A DNA stretch of 23,220 nucleotides, from NCBI GenBank assembly GCA_937952085.1, contig CALFYQ010000454.1:1-23220 (forward strand), in the 5' to 3' direction. This document shows positions 17,690 to 23,220 of the stretch, one piece after another. Positions within the stretch are counted from its first letter, which is position 1; the number at the start of each line of letters is the position of its first letter. A program made the translations under genes and the position numbers. The notes beneath the pieces were generated by a model. It worked only from the letters and a program-made list of their open reading frames with translations, was not told the DNA's origin and did not search any database. The stretch is from an uncultured Paracoccaceae bacterium (lineage in GTDB: Bacteria > Pseudomonadota > Alphaproteobacteria > Rhodobacterales > Rhodobacteraceae).

Positions 17690-18334
17690 TCAGGCGAAGG
17701 CGACGAACTCCGTCGCCATGGCGGAATAGAGCACCGCCGTCGCCGCCAGAACGAATACGTGCCAGATCGCGTTCTGGTAGGGCAGCTTCTCCCAGAGATG
17801 GAAGATCACGCCGAGCGAATAGAGCGCCCCGGCGATGACGACGAGAAGCATCGTCAGCCCCTCGAGGCTCCGGGCCACGTCGCCGGCCACGGCCACCGCG
17901 GCCCAGCCCATGAGGAGATAGAGAACGAGGGAGAACAGCTCGAATCGGCGCGGATAGAAGAGCTTCAGCGCGACGCCGACTAGCGCCGCGCCCCAGACCG
18001 CGCCGAGCAGGCCGAAGCCGACCGCGCCGCCGAGCTTCACCGCCGCAAAGGGCGTGTAGGCGCCGGCGATCTTCAGGTAGATCGTCGAATGGTCGATCCG
18101 GCGCAGCCACTCCTTCGCCGAGGCGAAGGGAATGAGGTTGTAGCTCGCCGAGCAGGAGAACATCGCGATCAGCGTGGCGACATAGACCGAAACGGCCGCG
18201 ATCTCCGCGCCGCCGCCCCGCGCCGCGACGAGGCCGATCAGGATCGGCCCGCCGATCAGCCCGAAACCCACGCCGAGCGCGTGCACCACCGCATCGGCGG
18301 CGATCTCGGACCGGGTCTGGGCGCGCGTCTTCAT
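17690..18334 (-). CDS. trhA: TrhA / hemolysin III family membrane protein
   Basis: A 214-aa PAQR-superfamily membrane protein with seven predicted hydrophobic segments. Family motifs are clear: HALGVGFGLIG in the first segment, SCSASYNL, DHSTIYLKIAGAYTPFA, and the C-terminal GVIFHLWEKLPYQNAIWHVFVL. The His/Asp/Ser set of the PAQR metal site is therefore present. The name hemolysin III is historical; bacterial homologues have been tied to membrane-fluidity homeostasis. The start at ATG 18334 is chosen because MKTRAQTRSEIAADAVVHAL is the typical N-terminus. There is no Shine-Dalgarno sequence before it, and a candidate promoter ends a few nucleotides upstream, so the mRNA may be leaderless. Confidence 0.93.
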   Translation of the reverse strand: MKTRAQTRSEIAADAVVHALGVGFGLIGGPILIGLVAARGGGAEIAAVSVYVATLIAMFSCSASYNLIPFASAKEWLRRIDHSTIYLKIAGAYTPFAAVKLGGAVGFGLLGAVWGAALVGVALKLFYPRRFELFSLVLYLLMGWAAVAVAGDVARSLEGLTMLLVVIAGALYSLGVIFHLWEKLPYQNAIWHVFVLAATAVLYSAMATEFVAFA

Positions 18335-18340
18335 ACGTAA

Positions 18341-18368
18341 AGTATGGTGCCCGAAATTCCTTTCGCAA
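18341..18368 (-). promoter_or_regulatory. Candidate promoter of trhA, giving a near-leaderless mRNA
   Basis: On the minus strand, TTGCGA (18368-18363), a 16-bp spacer and CATACT (18346-18341) lie 6 nt before the ATG. Four of six bases match in each hexamer. The implied transcription start is at or next to the start codon, consistent with the missing ribosome binding site. Confidence 0.3.
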
Positions 18369-18509
18369 AGCTGTGACGCAACGGCGCCGCGCGCTGGCGT
18401 GACCCATCTCAAGCGGCGTTGCGGAACCTCACACGGGGCGATGCGCGGCGCGGCCCGCTTGCCCCGCCCGGCGCGCCGAAGCAGGATCGTCGCCGGCCGG
18501 GAGGGCGCG

Positions 18510-19634
18510 ATGCAGACAGGGTTCGACGTTCCGGCCGAGATCGGCATGGCGGAGGCGGAGATCGCCACGCCCGCGCTCATCGTCGATCTCGACGCTTTCG
18601 AAGCCAATCTCGCGACGATGCGCCGCCGCGCCGAATCGCTCGGCGTCGCGCTTCGCGCCCATGCGAAGACCCACAAGTCCGCCGACATCGCGCTTGCGCA
18701 GATGGCGCGCGGCGGGGCCGTTGGCGTCTGCGTGCAGAAGGCCTCCGAGGCGCTCGCCCTCGCCCGCGCCGGGGTCGGCGACATCCTCGTAGCCAACGAG
18801 GTGCGCGGGGCCCGCCGCGCGGCGATGCTGGCCGAGGCGGCCAAGATCGCCCGCATCGCCGTCTGCATCGACGACCCGACGGCGGTTGCCGCGCTCTCCG
18901 CGGCGGCGCTCTCGGCCGGGGTCGAGCTTGGCGCGCTGGTCGAGCTTGAGGCCGGCGGCGGCCGCTGCGGCGCAGAGCCGGGCGCGCCGGCGGTGGAGAT
19001 CGCCCGCGCCATCCTCGCGGCGCCAGGGCTCTGCTTCGAGGGGATCCAGTGCTATTGCGGCCCGGCCCAGCACATCTACGAGCCCGCCGCCCGCCGCGCG
19101 CGGATCGACGCCGCCATCGCCCAGGCGCGGGCGACGCGGGACGCGCTCCTCGAAGCGGGCCTGCCCTGCCCGAAGGTCACCGGCGCCGGCACCGGCAGCT
19201 TCGAGTTCGAGGGCGCGTCAGGCGTCTATTCCGAGCTTCAATGCGGCTCCTACGTCTTCATGGACGCCGACTATGCGCGGGTGCGCGACGATGCGGGCGC
19301 GCCGCCCCCCTTCGCCCATTCCCTCTTCGTGCTCGCCGAGGTGATGAGCGCGTCCCGCCCCGGCCGGGCAATCTGCGACGCCGGGCTGAAGGTCATGTCC
19401 TTCGATTCCGGCCTCCCTCGCGTTCACGGTCTCGACGGCGTCGAGTATCTCGGCGCCTCCGACGAGCATGGCGCGCTCGCGGACCCCGATGGGCGCCTCA
19501 AGATCGGCGACCGGCTTCGGCTCATCCCCGGCCATTGCGACCCGACCTGCAACCTGCATGACTGGTACGTGGCCGTCCGCGGCGGAAAGGTGGAGGCGCT
19601 CTGGCCCGTCACCGCCCGCGGCAAGCATTTCTGA
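18510..19634 (+). CDS. DSD1-family PLP enzyme, 3-hydroxyaspartate aldolase / D-threonine aldolase-like
   Basis: A 374-aa fold-type III PLP enzyme. The N-terminal alanine-racemase-like barrel carries RAHAKTHKS, with K53 the probable Schiff-base lysine. The C-terminal D-serine-dehydratase-like domain has the divalent-metal motif GHCDPTCNLHDW (H342, D344). Blocks such as GVCVQKASEA, LVANEV, SGVYSELQCGSYVFMDADY, VMSFDSGLPRVHG and WPVTARGK closely resemble BhcC, the beta-hydroxyaspartate aldolase of the glycolate-assimilating BHA cycle, from memory of that family. The other BHA genes (bhcA, bhcB, bhcD) are absent here, so D-threonine aldolase or D-serine dehydratase activity is equally possible. 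ATG 18510 follows GGGAGG; the frame is open back to 18399 but unconserved. The next gene starts 29 nt downstream. Confidence 0.85.
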   Translation: MQTGFDVPAEIGMAEAEIATPALIVDLDAFEANLATMRRRAESLGVALRAHAKTHKSADIALAQMARGGAVGVCVQKASEALALARAGVGDILVANEVRGARRAAMLAEAAKIARIAVCIDDPTAVAALSAAALSAGVELGALVELEAGGGRCGAEPGAPAVEIARAILAAPGLCFEGIQCYCGPAQHIYEPAARRARIDAAIAQARATRDALLEAGLPCPKVTGAGTGSFEFEGASGVYSELQCGSYVFMDADYARVRDDAGAPPPFAHSLFVLAEVMSASRPGRAICDAGLKVMSFDSGLPRVHGLDGVEYLGASDEHGALADPDGRLKIGDRLRLIPGHCDPTCNLHDWYVAVRGGKVEALWPVTARGKHF

Positions 19635-19663
19635 ACGCCCGGAGAGGCGCGGAGGAGGGACGA

Positions 19664-20767
19664 ATGAGCGAAGGCAATGCGGCCGGGCCGCTCGTCGGGC
19701 TGCGCGTGGTGGAGATGGAGGGGCTCGGCCCCTGCCCGCTCGCCGGCCAGTTCCTCGCCGATCTCGGCGCCGAGGTGACTGTGATCGTCCGAAAGGCCGG
19801 CGCGGCCGACCCGACCGACATCCAGAACCGAGGCAAGCGCTCGGCCGCGCTCGATCTCAAGTCCGACCTCGGGCTCGAAGCGGCGAAGCGGCTGATCGGC
19901 CGCGCCGACGTGGTGATCGAGGGCTTCCGCCCCGGCGTGATGGAGCGGCTCGGCCTCGGCCCGGAGCCGATGCTGGCGGCCAACCCGCGCCTCGTCTACG
20001 GCCGGATGACGGGCTGGGGCCAGGAAGGCCCGCTCAGCCACACCGCCGGGCACGACATCAACTACCTCGGCCTCACCGGCATCCTCAACGCCATCGGCCG
20101 GAAAGAGGAGACGCCGCCGCCGCCGCTCAACATCGGCGCCGACTATGCGGGGGGAACGATGTTCCTCCTTCTCGGCGTCCTCTCGGCGCTTTTCGAGCGG
20201 TCCCGCTCCGGCCAGGGGCAGGTGGTGGATGCGGCGATGGTGGACGGGGCGACGGCGCTGATGTCGCTGATGCACGCCTTCATCGCCAAGGGGCTCTGGT
20301 CGAACGCGCGGGAAGCGAACCTCCTCGACGGCGGCGCGCCCTTCTACCGGACCTATCGCTGCAAGGACGGAAAGTTCCTCTCCGTCGGCGCGCTGGAGCC
20401 GCAATTCCATGCGGAACTCCTCCGCATCGCCGGCCTCCCGGCCGAGCATCAGGCGACGCAGAACCGCGCTTCCGAATGGCCGGCCCGCCATACGCTCTAC
20501 GAGGCGGTGTTCACCACGAAGACGCGGGACGAATGGGCGGCACTCTTCGACGGAACCGACGCCTGCGTCAGCCCGGTGATGGACTGGGCGGAGGCGCCGC
20601 GGCACCCGCACATGTCGGCGCGCGGCGTCTTCGCGGCGCCGGGCGGCGTGGCGCAGGCCGCGCCGGCGCCCCGCTTCTCCCGCACCGCCGCCGCCGCGCC
20701 GGAGGCGCCGCCCGCTCCCGGCGCCCACAGCGACGAGGTGCTGCGCGAGGTCGGGCTGGCGCCCTGA
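19664..20767 (+). CDS. Alpha-methylacyl-CoA racemase-like family III CoA transferase
   Basis: A 367-aa CaiB/BaiF-fold protein. The catalytic residues of alpha-methylacyl-CoA racemase are all in place: H130 in AGHDINYLGLTG, D160 in NIGADYAGG and E245 in GALEPQF, each four beyond the positions known for the mycobacterial enzyme (126/156/241). The N-terminal Rossmann half has VVEMEGLGPCPLAGQFLADLGAEV and the NRGKRSAALDLK block. This supports epimerisation of 2-methyl branched acyl-CoA thioesters, in branched-fatty-acid or sterol side-chain degradation, over CoA transfer. The C-terminus is Ala/Pro-rich but complete. GGAGGAGG precedes ATG 19664. Probably co-transcribed with the preceding PLP enzyme, though no pathway obviously joins them. 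It converges with the next gene, 4 nt apart. Confidence 0.9.
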   Translation: MSEGNAAGPLVGLRVVEMEGLGPCPLAGQFLADLGAEVTVIVRKAGAADPTDIQNRGKRSAALDLKSDLGLEAAKRLIGRADVVIEGFRPGVMERLGLGPEPMLAANPRLVYGRMTGWGQEGPLSHTAGHDINYLGLTGILNAIGRKEETPPPPLNIGADYAGGTMFLLLGVLSALFERSRSGQGQVVDAAMVDGATALMSLMHAFIAKGLWSNAREANLLDGGAPFYRTYRCKDGKFLSVGALEPQFHAELLRIAGLPAEHQATQNRASEWPARHTLYEAVFTTKTRDEWAALFDGTDACVSPVMDWAEAPRHPHMSARGVFAAPGGVAQAAPAPRFSRTAAAAPEAPPAPGAHSDEVLREVGLAP

Positions 20768-20771
20768 CGGC

Positions 20772-21251
20772 TCATCCCGGCCGGCGCGCCTCATAGACCG
20801 CGGCGGCGACCAGCGCGAAGATCACGTGGCCGATCAGCGCCACCCACGCGATGCCGGTGAAGCCGAGAAAGGCCGGCAGCCCGGCGATCAGGTGCGCCAT
20901 GCCGAAAAGCGCGAAAACCCAGAGCGCCACGCCATAGGCGACGGCCACGAGGCTCCAGTGGAGCGCGGGCAGAACCCGCTCTGCCAGCGGGCGCGCGATC
21001 AGCAGCCAGCCGAGCGGATAGGCGACGAGACCGGCGAAATAGTGGAGAAGTTCCGCGCCCGGCCGCCACGGCGCCCCGAAAAGCGCCTCGATCACCGAGT
21101 TGGCGAGCGGCACAGGCGCGAGCGAGGCGAAGCCGAGCGCCGGAGAGAGGCCCTGGCCGTAGAGGTCGAATGCGATGGTGGCGAGCGCGCCGGCGAAAAG
21201 CGTCCGGATCGCGGGCGCGGCGGCGTCGGCGCGGTGGTCGATGGCGGTCAT
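20772..21251 (-). CDS. Small polytopic membrane protein, function unknown
   Basis: A 159-aa protein that I do not recognise as a named family. Four hydrophobic segments are visible: about 15-40 (TLFAGALATIAFDLYGQGL), 68-90 (LLHYFAGLVAYPLGWLLIA), 97-122 (LVAVAYGVALWVFALFGMAHLI) and 128-152 (IAWVALIGHVIFALVAAAVY). Histidines occur in or next to segments 2 to 4. The N-terminus MTAIDHRADAAAPA is polar, and there is no cleavable signal. ATG 21251 has GGGGGAG 7 nt upstream; an upstream in-frame ATG at 21323 gives an Arg/Asn-rich leader and is rejected. It stands alone, divergent from comM and convergent with the racemase gene. Confidence 0.8.
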   Translation of the reverse strand: MTAIDHRADAAAPAIRTLFAGALATIAFDLYGQGLSPALGFASLAPVPLANSVIEALFGAPWRPGAELLHYFAGLVAYPLGWLLIARPLAERVLPALHWSLVAVAYGVALWVFALFGMAHLIAGLPAFLGFTGIAWVALIGHVIFALVAAAVYEARRPG

Positions 21252-21442
21252 GGGCGGTCTCCCCCGGTTGTTGTTCGGGGCATCTCGGCGCGCGCCGGCG
21301 CCGCCGCAACGCGGCTCTCGCACGCCTCTCGCAACCGTGCGGATCGCTGGCGGATTTGTTTCAGCCGGCCCGGCCGCGATCCGTCGTTGACGGGCCCATG
21401 CCGGGCGGCGAGGCTCGACGCGATTGGTTGCGCGGGGGGCAA

Positions 21443-22390
21443 ATGGCGCTTGTCTACACGGTCGCGTTCCAGGGGATGGAGGCGCGCGAGGTGGAGGTGC
21501 AGTGCCACCTCGCCTCCGGCCTGCCGGCCTTCGCCCTAGTTGGCCTGCCGGACAAGGCGGTGGCGGAATCGCGTGAGCGGGTGCGCGCCGCGCTGAACGC
21601 CATGGGCCTCGCCCTGCCGCCGAAGCGGATCACCATCAACCTCTCGCCGGCGGACCTGCCGAAGGAGGGGGCGCATTATGACCTTCCCATCGCGCTCGCC
21701 CTTCTAGCCGCGCTTGAAGTGGTGCCGGCTTCCGACGTCGCGCGGGCGACGGCGATGGGCGAGCTTTCGCTCGACGGGCGGATCGGCCCGGTCTCCGGCG
21801 CCCTCCCCGCCGCGCTCGCCGCCGCCGAAGCGGACCGGGAGTTTCTCTGCCCCGAAGCCTGCGGCCCGGAGGCGGCGGTGGTGGGCGCCGCGCGGGTGGT
21901 AGCGGCGCCGACCCTCGTCGCGCTCGTCGCTCACCTGACCGGGCGGCAGGCCCTCCCCTCCCCCGCCCCGGCCGGCCCCGGCAATGATGGCCCGGCGAAG
22001 GACCTTTCCGACGTGCGCGGGCAGGAGGCGGCGCGGCGCGCGCTCGAAGTCGCCGCCGCGGGCGGGCACAACATGTTGATGGTCGGCCCGCCAGGCGCCG
22101 GAAAGTCGATGCTGGCGGAGCGGCTGCCGGGCGTCCTGCCGCCGATGGACCCGGGCGAGGCGCTCGAAGTCGCGATGATCCATTCCGTCGCCGGGCTGGT
22201 GCGAGAGGGGCGCATCCCGCGCCGGCGGCCCTTTCTTGACCCACATTACGGGGCCTCGATGGCGGCCATGGTCGGCGGCGGGCGGAACGCCGCGCCGGGG
22301 CAGATCAGCCTCGCGCATCACGGCGTTCTCTTCCTCGACGAGTTGCCGGAATTCGCCGGCATTATGGCGCAAACTCACCAAGGGCGATGA
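21443..22390 (+). pseudogene. comM: comM (yifB), 3'-truncated by a probable insertion
   Basis: ComM/YifB is a Mg-chelatase-like AAA+ helicase that drives branch migration during natural transformation; it is normally about 500 aa. Here 315 codons remain. The N-terminal Lon-protease-like domain is intact (ASGLPAFALVGLPDKAVAESRERVR, ITINLSPADLPKEGAHYDLPIA), followed by the linker VRGQEAARRALEVAAAGGHN, Walker A GPPGAGKS with K221 and Walker B VLFLDELPEF (D299, E300). After F304 similarity stops: the next residues AGIMAQTHQGR are unrelated, and sensor, arginine-finger and C-terminal Mg_chelatase_C parts are missing. The usual VLDALRQPLE continuation is not found downstream in any frame. Base composition changes at the same point. 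ATPase activity is very unlikely. ATG 21443 lies behind a GGGGGG run. Confidence 0.9.
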
Positions 22391-22426
22391 TTGAAACATC
22401 ATATACGATGATGTATATGATGGAGC
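22391..22426 (+). promoter_or_regulatory. Promoter with embedded 10-bp palindromic operator
   Basis: TTGAAA (22391-22396), exactly 17 bp, then TATATG (22414-22419) form a good sigma-70-type promoter 7 nt before ATG 22427. Between and over these boxes lies a perfect inverted repeat: CATCATATAC (22397-22406), GATGAT spacer, GTATATGATG (22413-22422). A protein bound there would block RNA polymerase, so autorepression by the downstream winged-helix protein is a natural guess. GGAG at 22422-22425 is too close to the ATG to serve well as a ribosome site, so the mRNA may be leaderless. Confidence 0.6.
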
Positions 22427-22906
22427 ATGACAGAGACGCCCTCATATGATCGCCCGAACACCGTATCCGGCCTGAAGGCGAAGCTCGCAGAGCTAACCGC
22501 GCTCCGCGAGCGCTACCGCGCCGAGATCAAGAAGCTTACCGTGGACATAGACCACTTGGACGCCGCGATCCGCCTGTTCGACCCCGCCGCCGACACCTTC
22601 GCCATGAAGGAGTACGTGACGAAGCATCGGGCGCAGAAAGGGACGCTGAAGCGCTTCGTTCTCGGCTGCTTCCGGGAAGCGACGGAGCCGCTGACCTCCC
22701 GGCGGATTACGGAGATGTGGACGGAGGATCGCGGCCTGGTCGCTGACGAGGCGACCTACGCCATACTGCGGAAGCGGGTCGGGGCCTGCATAAAGGCATG
22801 CGTCGGCCAAGACCTCATCGAGGAATGCGGCTGGACGGAGGATCACGACGCGAACGGGCCGTACAAGCTGTGGCGGGTGTCCGCAGGGGGCGGAAAAGTC
22901 ACGTGA
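22427..22906 (+). CDS. Coiled-coil plus probable winged-helix protein, accessory type
   Basis: A 159-aa protein with no name I can assign. Residues about 14-50 form a charged heptad-rich coiled coil (LKAKLAELTALRERYRAEI) that ends in HLDAAIRLFDP, a phrase I recognise from many small hypothetical proteins on plasmids and islands of alphaproteobacteria. Residues about 73-152 look like a winged helix: LKRFVLGCFREATEPLTSRRI, then AILRKRVGACIKACVGQDLIE and a final strand YKLWRV. This suggests a dimeric DNA-binding regulator or an element-encoded accessory factor. Cysteines are unusually frequent (C81, C121, C125, C134). It begins right after a promoter/operator and its codon use differs from the upstream genes. 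The function is unknown. Confidence 0.75.
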   Translation: MTETPSYDRPNTVSGLKAKLAELTALRERYRAEIKKLTVDIDHLDAAIRLFDPAADTFAMKEYVTKHRAQKGTLKRFVLGCFREATEPLTSRRITEMWTEDRGLVADEATYAILRKRVGACIKACVGQDLIEECGWTEDHDANGPYKLWRVSAGGGKVT

Positions 22907-22953
22907 CCACACTTTTCATTTGACCACCCCTCGAAGGCGCCATATCAGGAGGG
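22904..22953 (+). promoter_or_regulatory. Intergenic TGACCAC direct repeat and possible second promoter
   Basis: TGACCAC occurs at 22904-22910 and again at 22921-22927, 17 bp start to start. TTGACC at 22920-22925 with a 17-bp spacer to TATCAG (22943-22948) is a possible promoter for the next gene, with weak -10. AGGAGGG (22947-22953) directly abuts ATG 22954. Confidence 0.3.
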
Positions 22954-23220
22954 ATGGCCCACGACTCCACCATGCCCGGCCTTCACCTCTCAGCTGCGGA
23001 AGTCCGCAGCTGGGAGGCGGAGCATGCGGAAATCGACGCCAAGATCGAAAACCTTCGCCGCGACCAAGCGCGGCTTCGGGAGAAGATTGCCGCAGTTCGG
23101 CTGCTGGCGCCGTCGCTGTTTCTAGATGATGGGTCCGCTCGCAAGGACGACGGCAATGGGTTGCAGCGTATCCGCAAAGGCCGCCCCACTTGGCCCAGCC
23201 TCATCGAGGAGCACGTTCGT
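22954..23220 (+). CDS. Second coiled-coil protein of the island, 3' end outside window
   Basis: The frame is open for 89 codons to the window edge. Residues about 13-50 form a coiled coil (SAAEVRSWEAEHAEIDAKI then ENLRRDQARLREKIAAVRLL) ending in a Leu-Ala-Pro turn at the same relative place as the LFDP turn of the preceding protein. A charged linker (DDGSARKDDGNG) leads to RPTWPSLIEEHVR, which may begin a helix-turn-helix. The two neighbours therefore share an overall layout, although sequence identity is low. The start is uncertain: ATG 22954 touches AGGAGGG with no spacing, whereas in-frame ATG 22972 is 18 nt past it. The function is unknown. Confidence 0.65.
   Translation, partial: MAHDSTMPGLHLSAAEVRSWEAEHAEIDAKIENLRRDQARLREKIAAVRLLAPSLFLDDGSARKDDGNGLQRIRKGRPTWPSLIEEHVR

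Larger units (their letters stand above)
22361..23220 (+). mobile_element. Left edge of a probable mobile island inserted in comM
   Basis: From about 22355-22361 to the window end, the DNA no longer matches comM, is visibly less GC-rich, and uses codons rare upstream (three ATA codons in the first small gene, plus CTA, TCA and TTG). It encodes two adjacent small coiled-coil proteins of accessory-genome type. No integrase, transposase, terminal inverted repeat or second comM fragment is visible, so the class of element and its exact boundary are undetermined. The interpretation rests on the interrupted gene and the composition shift. Confidence 0.6.

Noticed and set aside
21387..21415. TTGACG as comM promoter -35
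   Set aside because: No acceptable -10 box lies 16-18 bp downstream (GAGGCT at the expected place), so I do not list it as a feature.

Overview
The window is very GC-rich DNA with strong G/C bias at third codon positions, so most long extra reading frames are shadows of real genes. The gene set (glycogen cluster with glgX, malQ and pgm; form II coxS-coxL-coxM; a BhcC-like DSD1 enzyme; TrhA; ComM) suggests an alphaproteobacterium, perhaps of Rhodobacterales. That placement is inference from gene content and composition; there is no rRNA in the window to test it.

Region 1 (1-12527, + strand) is a glycogen and alpha-glucan metabolism cluster. A tightly coupled operon runs glgA (5' end outside the window), glgX, malQ, pgm, with each stop codon overlapping the next start by 4 nt. 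After a spacer comes glgP, then a SAM-dependent methyltransferase, then glgB behind a short AT-rich leader. Together these encode chain synthesis (GlgA), branching (GlgB), phosphorolysis (GlgP), debranching (GlgX), maltodextrin recycling (MalQ) and the Glc-1-P/Glc-6-P link (Pgm). glgC is not in the window and may lie upstream.

Region 2 (12528-17689) opens with a short minus-strand ORF resembling the DUF1127 tail and a clear rho-independent terminator. It then holds a minus-strand molybdenum hydroxylase operon read coxG, coxS, coxL, coxM. CoxL has the AYRGAGR active-site loop of form II enzymes, so the substrate need not be CO. A 10-bp perfect hairpin lies between coxG and coxS. Upstream of coxG is about 310 bp with no recognisable gene, then a remnant of a response-regulator receiver domain.

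Region 3 (17690-21251) holds trhA (hemolysin III family, minus), a plus-strand pair encoding a DSD1/3-hydroxyaspartate aldolase-like PLP enzyme and an alpha-methylacyl-CoA racemase-like family III CoA transferase, and a small polytopic membrane protein (minus).

Region 4 (21443-23220) is the most unusual part. comM is intact through Walker B, then loses all family similarity after residue 304 and stops at 315 aa. Immediately downstream the composition and codon use change. A compact promoter with a perfect 10-bp inverted repeat drives a small gene encoding a coiled coil plus probable winged helix, followed by a second gene of similar layout that runs off the window. This looks like the left edge of a mobile island inserted in comM; the mobilising enzyme is not visible.
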